Shown here: positions 7,192 through 16,711 of the stretch, piece after piece
Layout of the letters: the number at the start of each line of letters is the position of its first letter
Position numbering within the stretch: position 1 is the first letter of the stretch
Assembly (NCBI GenBank): GCA_002747105.1
Contig: PDSY01000015.1
Span: 27,583-91,582, forward strand
From: Flavobacteriales bacterium
GTDB taxonomy: Bacteria; Bacteroidota; Bacteroidia; Flavobacteriales; Weeksellaceae
Direction of reading: 5' to 3'
Length of the DNA stretch: 64,000 nucleotides
Position numbers and translations under genes: made by a program
The notes under the pieces: model-generated
Database searches by the model: none
The model's input: the letters and a program-made list of their open reading frames with translations, nothing else
What the model was told of the DNA's origin: nothing

Positions 7192-8427
7192 TCAAGATGT
7201 CAAAAACATACGCAGTAATGCAATAATAACTCCTACCAAACCACCAACAATGGCTCCATTTAAACGGATGTATTGCAGGTCGTTGCCTACTTTGTCTTCT
7301 ATTTGGTTTACCAATTCTTTATCATTAAGGCTTGCCAAACTCGTTTCCACCATTTTACCTATTTCGTCGTGATTTTCAGCAATGATTTTTTCAATTGCCC
7401 GTTTAATAGAAGCGTCAATATTCGATTTTAAATCTTCGTTTTGTTTTAATTTGTCTACCAAAACTTGAAGTTGCTCATTTAAAAAGTTTTCTAATTGGTC
7501 ATCATTTTTCAGTTTTGATAGTATGGTATTTGAGATTCCATTCCAATCCATCGAAGCGAGTTTGTGCTTGATATTGGTAATGATCTCGGAAGTTTCGGGG
7601 TCGTTATGTATCAATTTTTCGGAAAATTCTAATACATAATGGTCTATTTTCATCCGTATGGCGTCTTGTGGATTGTGTTTGGCGTTTTCAATAATATCAT
7701 TAAATGAATGGAGTAGTTTTTGAGCAATAGAATCTCTATCAATCCCATTTGTCGTTTCACCAATGCTTACCAAAAGCCCTTTTAATTTGGATTCTTTTTT
7801 ATAATTATCAATCTGATTTTGAATGGTGAGTTTTAAAATTTCTTCGGTTTCAGAAGCGTTAATTGTTTTACTTGCTGTATCCAAAATCGTTTCCCAAAGG
7901 TTGTTATAGGCTTTATTTCCGATATTACTTTTAATGAATTTCCCTGCATAGCTTCCCACATTGAGGCGTTGCATTTGGTTTTCTAAAAAAGAATTGAGGT
8001 TTAAGGAAGTGGCAAATTGTTTTACAAGAGGTTCTACAAAAGAAATGAATTTTTTAGTATCATTTTCCTTCAATGAATTTAATACCTTATCAACAATAGA
8101 GATTTCTGCAATTTTCTCTTTAATCACTTGCGGAGAAAGCCATTCATTGGTGACTAAATCCACAATTCCTTCGGAAATTTTCGCTCTATTTTTTACGATG
8201 ATATTGGTATGTTTCCGAACAAAAGGAATCGGAATTTCACGAAAAAGAGCCTTGACGGCAAACCAATCGGCAAAACCTCCAATGGTCGCAGCTTCAAATC
8301 CAGATAATGCAATATGCCAATACCACCCACTGATATATTTAAAATAAAGGAGCAATTGTAGGGTAATTAGCCCCATAATGGAGATAATGAGTGAGTTTCT
8401 ACCTGTATGATTTTTGGTGTTTTTCAT
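7192..8427 (-). CDS. DUF445 family membrane-associated protein
   Basis: The 411-residue protein has an N-terminal hydrophobic segment (about 12-35), then the DUF445 signature GGFADWFAVKALFRE with IPFVRKHTNIIVKNRAKI. A long helical region of alternating charged residues follows, and a C-terminal membrane segment (GAIVGGLVGVIIALLRMFL, about 390-408). Both ends are therefore probably in the membrane with a helical body between them. The family is widespread and related to YjiN/YheB proteins; the molecular role is unknown. It looks like a core gene bordering the accessory blocks on both sides. Confidence 0.85.
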   Translation of the reverse strand: MKNTKNHTGRNSLIISIMGLITLQLLLYFKYISGWYWHIALSGFEAATIGGFADWFAVKALFREIPIPFVRKHTNIIVKNRAKISEGIVDLVTNEWLSPQVIKEKIAEISIVDKVLNSLKENDTKKFISFVEPLVKQFATSLNLNSFLENQMQRLNVGSYAGKFIKSNIGNKAYNNLWETILDTASKTINASETEEILKLTIQNQIDNYKKESKLKGLLVSIGETTNGIDRDSIAQKLLHSFNDIIENAKHNPQDAIRMKIDHYVLEFSEKLIHNDPETSEIITNIKHKLASMDWNGISNTILSKLKNDDQLENFLNEQLQVLVDKLKQNEDLKSNIDASIKRAIEKIIAENHDEIGKMVETSLASLNDKELVNQIEDKVGNDLQYIRLNGAIVGGLVGVIIALLRMFLTS

Positions 8428-8439
8428 TATTTTATATTA

Positions 8440-8553
8440 AATAAAAATCAATTGATACTTCTAAAAATAGCATCGAGTGTTTTGCCTTCTTTTGTTTTCT
8501 CTACTAAAAGTAGTTGTTTTATAAAATCAATTCGCCTTACTAAAAGATTCTAA
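8440..8553 (-). pseudogene. Possible remnant coding tail after hsdR
   Basis: In the frame shifted by one from hsdR, codons from about 8550 to 8455 read RRIDFIKQLLLVEKTKEGKT and continue LDAIFRSIN before a stop. The composition looks protein-like, with no start codon. It overlaps the last 9 codons of hsdR. It may be a leftover of an older gene, or chance. Family not recognised. Confidence 0.25.
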
Positions 8554-11500
8554 TATTTCAAAAATATTATCCGCCTGAGTTTCGGTAAAAACACCATCTA
8601 CACCCTGACTATGAAAGTTCACAAAAGGAGCTTTGTAAAGTTTTTCAGGCTCAATTTTACCATTAACTGTAATGAATTTTTTAATCGTGTCTAAAAACTC
8701 AATTTGTATTGAATTTAATTGATAGTCATTAATAAAATCAGCAAAAGCCTTATCGACAGTTTCGGCATCTAAACCGATTAAAGACACAATAAATTCATCT
8801 AAACTTTTATTTCCGAGTTCTTTTTCAACGGAAGATTTATCTATATCGCTAAAAAGAATATCCTCCAAGGCTTTTAGTTCGGTTTTGGTAATGGTTTCGC
8901 CCTTTCTAATTCGTGAAATGGTAATATGATTTTGATTTTCACGAATTAATTTTTCTAAACGATATTTGTTATCCTGAAACGGTGAAGTGTTATATTCTAT
9001 ATTGGGTTCGTGGATTTGAGGCATATCTTCATCTACAAGAAGTTCATCTTCAAAATCGGTGATAACATACTTTTGTTCGGCAGGATCAATATACTTAATT
9101 AAGCCTCTAAGTTCTTTTCTTATCGTATCAAGGTGATTAATACCTTCTGTTTTCCAAAAAGATTCTTCTAAAGGTAATTTTATAACAGATTCCAAAGACT
9201 TAACCATAGGAATGCTAGTTTTCTTTAATAGGTTTTTAGAAAGTTTTACCACCTTTGTAATGGACGATGTAGATTTTTCTACATAATGCTCATTGTTTGG
9301 TGTTTCTAGTCGCTTTTTAATTAAACCATATAACAATTTATCATAAAACCTTGCTAAATCGGTATCGCCTTTGCGAGGTTTTACTAAAATGGCTAATTCC
9401 TCTTCAATTCGTTTTACATCTCGTTTGGATAGATTATCCCACAACTCACGATTGGCATTAAATTCGTGAACCGTTTTAAGATTCATTTTTACATCAAAAC
9501 GCTCTAAATCTAATGCAGATACCTCTTTGTACAAGCCATCTAATAAGTCCGTTCTGAACTCTTGTAAATTCTCGTTATCCTTAAACTGTTTGCTTTTTAA
9601 ATACTGTGCTAATTGTAAACGCAAACAAAATAAAACTTCGGTTAAACTCTTTTGAGTTGAGGCATCAATCCCTTCCGGATTTTCTTCGAAAAACTCAAAA
9701 TTTTCACACATATCAAAGATTAAGAAATGGGTTTTGTCTTTCCCTTCACCAAATAAATTGGGGCGTAATCGTGAGCCACGACCAATCATTTGCCAAAACT
9801 TTGAATAGGATTTTACAGGCTTATAAAACACCAAATTAACACAACTAGGGGCATCAATCCCTGTATCCATCATGTCCACAGAAATGACTATTTGCGGTAA
9901 CCTATCCTTTTCTTCATCGCAAAATCGTTCGATAAACTCTTGGGATTTTGGCTCGGAATGCAACACCACTTTTACATAATCGTTGCCAAAGAGTTCTTTA
10001 TCCAATTCTAAGAATGTCTCTCTTAAAAAATAGGCGTGTTTTCTATTTTTGGCAAAAATAATAGTTTTCCCTAACTCTTCACCAGACCTGTTTTTTATTC
10101 CGTGCTTAATAACATATTGCAATGTTTTTACTGCTGTGGGTTTATTAAATAACCAAGTATTTAATGCATTTGATGCGATAAATTCGTTACCCGTAGCCTC
10201 TTCACCGTCTAAAATTTCTTCTTCAAATTGTTCTTTTTCTTCCTCCGAGAGTTCTTCGTATTTAATCCCTTCTCTTGAAAATTTGGTCGGTACAGGAATC
10301 GATTTATAAGGTACCAAATGCTCATTAGCTACTGCTTCTTCAAAAGTATAGGCATCGGTAGGCGATTTATCAGGTAATCCAAAAATGCTGTAAGTATTTC
10401 TATCGATTTTATTTTTAGGCGTAGCCGTTAAACCTAAAAACAAAGCATCAAAATAGTCAAAAATAGCCTTGTACTTTTTGTAAATAGAACGGTGTGCTTC
10501 ATCAATGATAACTAAATCGAAATGCCCAACGCCATAAAAACGCCCTTCTTCGTTTCGGTTGCTATCAATTAAGCTCATCATCGTTTGGTAAGTTGAAAAT
10601 GCGATGCGAGCATCAGGGTTGTCTTTATCCTCTAAAAGATTAACAGCACTATGCTCTGGAAGATGTTTTACAAAATTAGCTTTGGCTTGTTTTACCAAAC
10701 TAATTCTATCGGCTAAAAACAAAACTCGTTTTGCCCAGTTCGCCTCAAACATTATTTTTGAAAGAGCGATGGAAGTTCTTGTTTTTCCTGTACCTGTGGC
10801 TAAAACCAACAAAGCACCTCTATTAGTTCCGATGTATTTACCTGTTCTTTTGTCGTTGCCCGAAAAATGTTCGGCGATACTTTTTATAGAACGAATCTGA
10901 TAAAAACGCTCTACTATTTCTGTATCAATAGGCATAGAACGGATATCTTTGCGATGCTTTCTTCTGTACATTAATGTTTGTAATTCTGACTTGGTATAAA
11001 AACCATGTACTTTTCTGGCTTGCTTATAAAAACAATCGTCCCACATAAAGGTTTCGTAACCATTGCTGTAATACATTACGGGTCTTCTGCCAAACATTTT
11101 TTCTAAGGAATCAGCATAGAGTTGCGCTTGATTTTCTCCTTTAGTAGCACTTTCCATTGCCTTTTTTGCTTCTACCAAAGCCAAAGGCAAACCATCATCG
11201 TCCCAAAGGACATAGTCCACAAAACCCGTTTCGGACTTATTGGTCGATTTTGGCATATAAGTAACCTTGTACTCTTTGTCATTAACGCCTTTTAAATCCC
11301 AACCAGCCTCTCGTAAATACACATCTATAAGGAAACGGCGTGTTTGTTTCTCATCAATAGGGAATTGCACTGTATCGTCAAGCGTGGCTGTTGCCTCAAT
11401 TTTATTGGCTTGTATCCGAGCTTGTGAATTAATTCTATGAAGATTATTTTCTTCAGTTAAACGCTTATTTTTTTCCTTTTCGGATTGTAGTTTTTCTTGA

Positions 11501-12000
11501 TAACTTTGTAGCTCTTTTTCAAATTGCTCTTTTAGTTTTTCTATTTCTCTTCTTGAAAGTGCATCGCCTTCTTCTTTTGGGATAAGGTCAAAATCAAAAA
11601 TTCCGATTTCACCGATTTTGTTTTGAGCATAGGATTTGGCAAACCATTTTGCGAAATAAAACAAGGCATCAATGGCATTATGCGAATCTATATCGCTTAC
11701 CGATTTGTTATGTGCCGCAAGGTTACCAGTGTTTTTAATAACAAATAATTCTTGATACAGCTTATGATTAAATTGTTCTTTAAACTCTGGTTGAATTAAT
11801 AAACTATGAAGCGTTGTATTGTGTTGATTTTCTAAATCTTCATCGTTGGCATACATCCAATTAACGGCTTGTTCTAATGCCAATCGACTATATAACAACG
11901 ATGTTCTAGGGTCGGTTATTACGGTTTGTTCTGCCTTTATTGCTCTATTGTAAAAGATAGCAAATTCTTTTTTTAGAAAATCAAAATTTGACTTCATCAT
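8527..12000 (-). CDS. hsdR: Type I restriction enzyme subunit R (HsdR)
   Basis: This 1157-residue motor/nuclease subunit has, in order, a DUF4145-like N-terminal domain (1-130), a coiled coil (about 150-200), a PD-(D/E)XK nuclease domain with FVDYVLWDD and LVEAKK near 277, and a superfamily 2 helicase with Walker A GTGKT near 402, DEAH near 500 and TATPK. Motif VI is GRGSRLRPNL, and an EcoEI-type C-terminal domain follows. It translocates and cleaves DNA not methylated by HsdM/HsdS. Its ATG follows the reverse transcriptase stop by 1 nt, so translation is probably coupled. The catalytic residues appear intact. Confidence 0.96.
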   Translation of the reverse strand: MMKSNFDFLKKEFAIFYNRAIKAEQTVITDPRTSLLYSRLALEQAVNWMYANDEDLENQHNTTLHSLLIQPEFKEQFNHKLYQELFVIKNTGNLAAHNKSVSDIDSHNAIDALFYFAKWFAKSYAQNKIGEIGIFDFDLIPKEEGDALSRREIEKLKEQFEKELQSYQEKLQSEKEKNKRLTEENNLHRINSQARIQANKIEATATLDDTVQFPIDEKQTRRFLIDVYLREAGWDLKGVNDKEYKVTYMPKSTNKSETGFVDYVLWDDDGLPLALVEAKKAMESATKGENQAQLYADSLEKMFGRRPVMYYSNGYETFMWDDCFYKQARKVHGFYTKSELQTLMYRRKHRKDIRSMPIDTEIVERFYQIRSIKSIAEHFSGNDKRTGKYIGTNRGALLVLATGTGKTRTSIALSKIMFEANWAKRVLFLADRISLVKQAKANFVKHLPEHSAVNLLEDKDNPDARIAFSTYQTMMSLIDSNRNEEGRFYGVGHFDLVIIDEAHRSIYKKYKAIFDYFDALFLGLTATPKNKIDRNTYSIFGLPDKSPTDAYTFEEAVANEHLVPYKSIPVPTKFSREGIKYEELSEEEKEQFEEEILDGEEATGNEFIASNALNTWLFNKPTAVKTLQYVIKHGIKNRSGEELGKTIIFAKNRKHAYFLRETFLELDKELFGNDYVKVVLHSEPKSQEFIERFCDEEKDRLPQIVISVDMMDTGIDAPSCVNLVFYKPVKSYSKFWQMIGRGSRLRPNLFGEGKDKTHFLIFDMCENFEFFEENPEGIDASTQKSLTEVLFCLRLQLAQYLKSKQFKDNENLQEFRTDLLDGLYKEVSALDLERFDVKMNLKTVHEFNANRELWDNLSKRDVKRIEEELAILVKPRKGDTDLARFYDKLLYGLIKKRLETPNNEHYVEKSTSSITKVVKLSKNLLKKTSIPMVKSLESVIKLPLEESFWKTEGINHLDTIRKELRGLIKYIDPAEQKYVITDFEDELLVDEDMPQIHEPNIEYNTSPFQDNKYRLEKLIRENQNHITISRIRKGETITKTELKALEDILFSDIDKSSVEKELGNKSLDEFIVSLIGLDAETVDKAFADFINDYQLNSIQIEFLDTIKKFITVNGKIEPEKLYKAPFVNFHSQGVDGVFTETQADNIFEILESFSKAN

Positions 12001-12001
12001 T

Positions 12002-13564
12002 TTATTTTTTAATATGTTCTGAAACTATTTTTAAATAGGACTGTTTAGATTTTTCAATTTTTTGTAATGAAATTCTCATTAGGTCATAAAATCTACTCCA
12101 AACTTTTCTTGATTGTCTTTTTATATGGTTACCTCCATTAAAACCTTTAAAGGTAACATTAGCTTTTTCTACATAACTAAGATAATTACCCCAATCATAT
12201 CGAGTTGTTTTGGTGTTTTTATTATAAATCTGCCTTCTTCTGGCTCCTTTATAAGTAAAACGCTTATATAAAGAATTTTTATATATTTCATTAGGTGTAG
12301 TAGATGCATTTATAGCCAATGAAGTAGCTCGTTTAAAAGATTTTTTCATTGAACGATTAAATTTTGAATAACCTGCTGTCTTAATTAAAGCTCGCTTACC
12401 ATTATACTCAAAACCTAAGTATTCTAATGTTTTAGCTTTTTTAGTACCTGTATTTTCATTAACTTCAAAACCTACAAACTGACCCTGTTCTTTATGAAAA
12501 TGATACACTTTTGTTTTATCTGGATGAATTTCTAAATTCACTTTATTTTCATCAGAAACTAAATCTCGTAAGGTTTTAATAGCTTGCTTTTGTTGTTTTC
12601 TTGGAACTATTAAAATTAAATCATCACTATACCTTTGATAAAAGCCATTAATATTATTTATATAATTATGAATTTCCTGATCAAAATCTAGCATATAAAT
12701 ATTTGCTAATGTAGCACTTAATGCAGTCCCTTGCGGAATCCCCTTAGTTTTTGATGACTTTGAAACTAATGAGATACTGTTTTGTAAAAATTCTTTTTTC
12801 GTACAATAAGCAACTGCATTATGGTCTTTTAAAAATCGTTTATGTTTAATGGGCTTTTGCTTGAACTTAGTTTTGTATGGATTGTTTTCTGCTTTTGTTT
12901 TGACCCAAATATCAGATTTGTATTTTCTAAATAATATATCTTCATTTACATATCTAATATTAGTAAGAGATTTGTAAACATTATAATGATCTTTTTCAAG
13001 TGTATTTGAATTATTCCAAACCTCTGACCATTTCCGTTTCAATATTTTACGATCTAAGCTATCAAAGAATTTAGTTATATCAGCAACTATTACTGTTAAC
13101 TCTTTATCATTATTTTCCTTAATAAAACTAAAGGCTTCTAAAGCAAAATCAATATTACATTTGTTCTTGTTTTTTTGTCCTTCTATCTCGATTTTCCTAT
13201 ACGCCACTACAGATTTATTAAAAGGCTTATTTTTAATAAACTTTTCATATTTGTCTGAAAGTAAATAACTGTAGTACGAATATATTTGAGAATCTAAATG
13301 ACTAGCAAAAAATATTTCTCTTGATTTAGGTTTGTGCTTTACTCTCTTTCGTTTTTTGCACTTATTTTTAACACCTTTATCATTGGCTCTAAATTTTCTT
13401 TGAAAAACTGTTCTGTGTAAAAAGGGAAGAAAACTATGCTTTGCAATATTTTTATCATCCATAATATAGGTTTCTAATTCGGGGATATTTTCTTCCTTTA
13501 ATTGAAAACCAATATGAGGATACTTTTTTATTTTTATCCAAGGATGTCTTTCTTTTCTACTCAT
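12002..13564 (-). CDS. DRT2-like antiphage reverse transcriptase inside the type I R-M operon
   Basis: From the ATG at 13562-13564 the protein has 520 residues; the upstream TTG extension covers part of the RNA and is unlikely. RT motifs are visible: Asp 162 in VADITKFFDSLD (motif A), GIPQGTALSATLANIYM at 275-291, and catalytic YSDD at 312-315. The N-terminal KKYPHIGF, IAKHSFLPF (40-48) and ASHLDSQIYSYY (87-98) resemble the unknown-group-2 (DRT2) defence enzymes as I remember them. No maturase or endonuclease domain is present. About 376 nt upstream form a structured RNA, as DRT2 requires. DRT2 copies its RNA into concatemeric cDNA during phage defence. RT identity is certain; the DRT2 assignment is probable. 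Confidence 0.85.
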   Translation of the reverse strand: MSRKERHPWIKIKKYPHIGFQLKEENIPELETYIMDDKNIAKHSFLPFLHRTVFQRKFRANDKGVKNKCKKRKRVKHKPKSREIFFASHLDSQIYSYYSYLLSDKYEKFIKNKPFNKSVVAYRKIEIEGQKNKNKCNIDFALEAFSFIKENNDKELTVIVADITKFFDSLDRKILKRKWSEVWNNSNTLEKDHYNVYKSLTNIRYVNEDILFRKYKSDIWVKTKAENNPYKTKFKQKPIKHKRFLKDHNAVAYCTKKEFLQNSISLVSKSSKTKGIPQGTALSATLANIYMLDFDQEIHNYINNINGFYQRYSDDLILIVPRKQQKQAIKTLRDLVSDENKVNLEIHPDKTKVYHFHKEQGQFVGFEVNENTGTKKAKTLEYLGFEYNGKRALIKTAGYSKFNRSMKKSFKRATSLAINASTTPNEIYKNSLYKRFTYKGARRRQIYNKNTKTTRYDWGNYLSYVEKANVTFKGFNGGNHIKRQSRKVWSRFYDLMRISLQKIEKSKQSYLKIVSEHIKK

Positions 13565-13570
13565 AATTTT

Positions 13571-13899
13571 AAATAAGGGTCGAGATTCAATTGTAGCAGG
13601 CACACACGATAAAACAATGCTCAAACGATACTTTCACTATTCATAGCTATAATATCACTACTCTTTTCAGGTATAATTATTGCTTATATTACATTAAAGG
13701 TCATAACTAAATATATAACTATTAAACACATGAACAATAACAAACTGAATAACCTAACAAGCTTAATGCTTGCCTATATGTCGTTGATGGTAGAAATAAA
13801 TCCTATCACTACTGACATTGGTATTCAGTTGCACACTCAACGTATATCTCAAGTGTGGAATTTATGCTAAACGTTTTTCTCGGCCACTCGACCCTATTT
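13571..13899 (-). ncRNA. Structured RNA upstream of the reverse transcriptase (candidate DRT template RNA)
   Basis: Read on the minus strand, AAATAGGGTCGAG (13899-13887) pairs with CTCGACCCTTATTT (13584-13571) with one bulge, closing a 329-nt domain that ends 6 nt before the reverse transcriptase ATG. Inside, an 11-bp stem (13820-13830 with 13743-13754, one bulged T) encloses two further hairpins: ATGTC/GACAT (13814-13818 with 13778-13782) and CAAGC/GCTTG (13768-13772 with 13758-13762). A hairpin CACACT/AGTGTG (13852-13857 with 13832-13837) precedes them. DRT2-type enzymes use an RNA encoded directly upstream as template. The RNA call is inference from pairing and position. Confidence 0.7.
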
Positions 13900-13940
13900 T
13901 TCATATTCTTTTATTAAACACCCCGCAAATTACCATTTTT

Positions 13941-15065
13941 TTATGAAACTAGCTCACCTTTAAAGGCTTTTTGTAACAAACAATTAAATAAATCTTCGCT
14001 TTCTTTTAACTCTTGCTTTGCCCAATCTTTTTGTTTTTCAATTAAGGCTATTTTTTCTGCAAACTCGTTTTGAAGTTCTATTGGGGGAATAATTAGTTTT
14101 AACTTCATAATATCAATTGTACTAATATTTGCTTGCCTTACTCCTCTACCTAATTTAGTAACTTTTCTTTTAACTGCTTTATGTAAAAACATATGGTAAA
14201 AAAAAGCTTTATTATAGTTTTTTATTATATTAAATTTCACAACACGCTGGTTTAATAGGTATTTATCATAGTCATTTGATGCTATTTCAATATTACCATA
14301 ATCATTTTTTCCGACAGTACCAGTTAATGACATTAATAAATCATAAGGATTTACAATCCAACTTTTATATTTTTTAATATAATTAATAGGAAGAAAAGAC
14401 ACATTTCTCAAATCAAAAAAACCTTTATTTACTGTTCCTATTTTGATCAAAGGAACTCCGTCCTCAACAAAATCAGTACTTTTAAAAGCATAACCACTAG
14501 ATAGAGTTATTGAATTTCCGATAGGTTCTAAATTCCCTTTAGTAGGGTCGCCAAACATATCTAAAAAAATACTTTCTGCAAGGGTATTATACTCGTCTAA
14601 GACTTTTTTCGTTTTATCTCGTAAAGCCGTGGCATTATCTAAAATGGAAACAATTTCTTTTTGGGTTTCTATTGGGATAAGTGGGATTTTTATTTTATCT
14701 ATATAATTTCTAGAAATATGTTTTAACCCAGCACCTTTAAAACCATCTTCTAATAATCTTAAATTATTTTGACTAAAAAAATAATAGATATATTTTGGAC
14801 ATACTCTTTCTTCATCAATCGGCTGAGCCACTAAACAATCCGTTGAAACAGAAAACTTTTGATTACAAAAATGTACACTAGGCTTTCCACCTGTCCCAAA
14901 AATTAAACTAGGACTAGAAAAATTAAATTCATCTATGCTTTTAGAAAGAATATTACTAGAAGTAAAAAAAGGATATTTCCCTTTACCTAATTCTAAACCA
15001 TCTCCTGCTTTAATTTTTGATTTTTTTTGATATTTAAATAAATCACCAAATTTAACTACTTCCAT
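13941..15065 (-). CDS. hsdS: Type I restriction enzyme specificity subunit S (HsdS)
   Basis: The 374-residue protein has the two-fold HsdS layout. TRD1 (about 1-135) ends ISRNYIDKIKIPLIPIETQKEIV. A conserved central helix follows (about 140-175, LDEYNTLAESIFLDMFGDP). TRD2 spans about 180-320, and the C-terminal helix ends LLQKAFKGELVS. Each TRD reads half of a bipartite DNA target. It starts 3 nt after the hsdM stop, so the two are co-translated. Both TRDs appear complete, so the enzyme should be functional. The gene is followed by the structured RNA, not by hsdR directly. Confidence 0.94.
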   Translation of the reverse strand: MEVVKFGDLFKYQKKSKIKAGDGLELGKGKYPFFTSSNILSKSIDEFNFSSPSLIFGTGGKPSVHFCNQKFSVSTDCLVAQPIDEERVCPKYIYYFFSQNNLRLLEDGFKGAGLKHISRNYIDKIKIPLIPIETQKEIVSILDNATALRDKTKKVLDEYNTLAESIFLDMFGDPTKGNLEPIGNSITLSSGYAFKSTDFVEDGVPLIKIGTVNKGFFDLRNVSFLPINYIKKYKSWIVNPYDLLMSLTGTVGKNDYGNIEIASNDYDKYLLNQRVVKFNIIKNYNKAFFYHMFLHKAVKRKVTKLGRGVRQANISTIDIMKLKLIIPPIELQNEFAEKIALIEKQKDWAKQELKESEDLFNCLLQKAFKGELVS

Positions 15066-15068
15066 AAC

Positions 15069-16685
15069 CTAGTTTAAGTTTAACTTATTTAATAATTCTA
15101 AACGCTCTTCGTTCAATTTATGTAACCTAGATATAATTACACTTGGCTCGTCATATTCCACTTCTTTATAAATAATTTCTTCGTACGACTTAAAAGTTAG
15201 TTCCCAGTTATTTTTAATAATTTCACTGGCAGGAACAAAGAAACTTTGGCTTGTGCGGTCTGCAAAGTTATGCGTACAAGTTTCTTCTAAAAATTCATCA
15301 AAACCTAAATTTTCAGGTATGTCGTGTACATGTAAAACCTCTCCATTTTCATCGTGCATTTTTCCAAAATAATCGCTATTTATATAACGATAATGGTCTA
15401 ATATTTGAGGGATATTAAATTTTTCGTGTAGTTCTTCTGCGTTTTCAACACCATTAAAAGAGAGGTTTTCAAAAACAGTATCGTCCACTAACAAATCACG
15501 CTTTTGGTCTAATGATTTTCCATCGGCTAACATTTTATAAAACCAAACTTTGTCCGTACCACCGTTATCAGTTTTGGTAAATACTAAAATGGAAGTACTT
15601 ACCCCAGAATACGGCTGAAACACACCACTTGGCAAAGATATTACCGCATCCAATTTTTGGTTTTCCACGATTTCTTTACGGATACTTTTAAAAGCTTTAC
15701 CAGCCCCAAACAATACGCCATCAGGTACAATTACCGCTGCTCGTCCTCCTTTTTTTAATTGTCTTAAAATCAGGGCTAAAAACAACAATTCTGTTTTGCT
15801 GGTGTCAGTCACATTTTTTAGCCCTGGTGAAATGCTATCCTTGTCAATAGTCCCCTTAAATGGCGGATTTGCTAATACCAAGGTATAGGCATTACTTACG
15901 GTATTGTCTTTACTTACGGCATCTACATCTACAATATTCGGTTGCTCTATTCCGTGTAAAAATAAGTTCATAGAGGCAATGCGTAGCATGGTAGCATCAA
16001 ACTCGGTACCGCTAAACATTGTTTTATTAATATGGTCTTTGTGCTTGTCTAATTCTGTAATGCTATTGTGTTTGTCAATATAATCTTTTGCAGCGACTAA
16101 AAAACCAGCCGTACCAGCGGCAGGGTCGCAAATCGTGTCTTCTAAACTCGGTTGCACCATTTGCACCATCATTTTAATAATGTGCCTTGGCGTTCGAAAC
16201 TGCCCAGATGTTCCTCCGCCCTCTAATTTAGATAATAGGTATTCATAAATATCGCCTTTTACATCTTGGTTAGACATATCTAATCGTTCCAATTTTTCTA
16301 TCACTTGGTCAAAAGTAGCGACTTTGGAAATACCAAAAGAGGCATCTTTCATATAGGTACTGAAAAGGCTTTTTTCGCTCCCTAATTTTTTGATAAATGG
16401 AAAAATTCCGTTTACCGAATCGTTAAAAATTAAATGTCTTGCAGGAGAATCCATTTGTTTAAGGTTTTTCCAACGAAACTGCTGTTGCTTTTTGTTAAAA
16501 ATTTTGGTGTATTCTTTACCTAAGCGTTTAGCCATTCGTTCGTTACGAGTTTCTATTTCGTCCAAATCCTTAATGAATATCAAATAGGTTAATTGCTCTA
16601 TAATGGTCATTGTGTTGGCTATTCCGCCTTCCCAAAACACCTGCCATATGCCATCTACCTGTGATTTTATTTCTCCTGTAATCAT
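15069..16685 (-). CDS. hsdM: Type I restriction enzyme methyltransferase subunit M (HsdM)
   Basis: The 538-residue N6-adenine methyltransferase has the HsdM N-terminal domain (VFWEGGIANTMTIIEQLTYLIFIKDLDE), SAM-binding PAAGTAGFL near 188 and the catalytic NPPF near 274. It modifies the host target sequence with HsdS and, together with HsdR, restricts unmodified DNA. It is the first gene of the hsdM-hsdS-RNA-RT-hsdR unit. A minus-strand TAAATTTG (16712-16719) lies 27 nt upstream of the ATG and may drive the unit apart from the HIRAN gene. Confidence 0.96.
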   Translation of the reverse strand: MITGEIKSQVDGIWQVFWEGGIANTMTIIEQLTYLIFIKDLDEIETRNERMAKRLGKEYTKIFNKKQQQFRWKNLKQMDSPARHLIFNDSVNGIFPFIKKLGSEKSLFSTYMKDASFGISKVATFDQVIEKLERLDMSNQDVKGDIYEYLLSKLEGGGTSGQFRTPRHIIKMMVQMVQPSLEDTICDPAAGTAGFLVAAKDYIDKHNSITELDKHKDHINKTMFSGTEFDATMLRIASMNLFLHGIEQPNIVDVDAVSKDNTVSNAYTLVLANPPFKGTIDKDSISPGLKNVTDTSKTELLFLALILRQLKKGGRAAVIVPDGVLFGAGKAFKSIRKEIVENQKLDAVISLPSGVFQPYSGVSTSILVFTKTDNGGTDKVWFYKMLADGKSLDQKRDLLVDDTVFENLSFNGVENAEELHEKFNIPQILDHYRYINSDYFGKMHDENGEVLHVHDIPENLGFDEFLEETCTHNFADRTSQSFFVPASEIIKNNWELTFKSYEEIIYKEVEYDEPSVIISRLHKLNEERLELLNKLNLN

Positions 16686-16711
16686 AATTTACCTTTTTTG
16701 ATTTGAATTTC

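Noticed and set aside
7961..8347. 128-residue plus-strand ORF
   Set aside because: It lies entirely opposite the DUF445 gene, and its composition follows the complementary strand.
12002..13624. Group II intron or retron origin for the reverse transcriptase
   Set aside because: No maturase or endonuclease domain, no group II domain V-like hairpin, and none of the retron RT motifs I would expect. Its N-terminal sequence and its position fit DRT2 better.
13564..13624. Upstream TTG start of the reverse transcriptase frame
   Set aside because: The extension lies in the closing stem of the structured RNA and starts with a non-ATG codon; the ATG at 13564 begins the conserved KERHPWIKI region.
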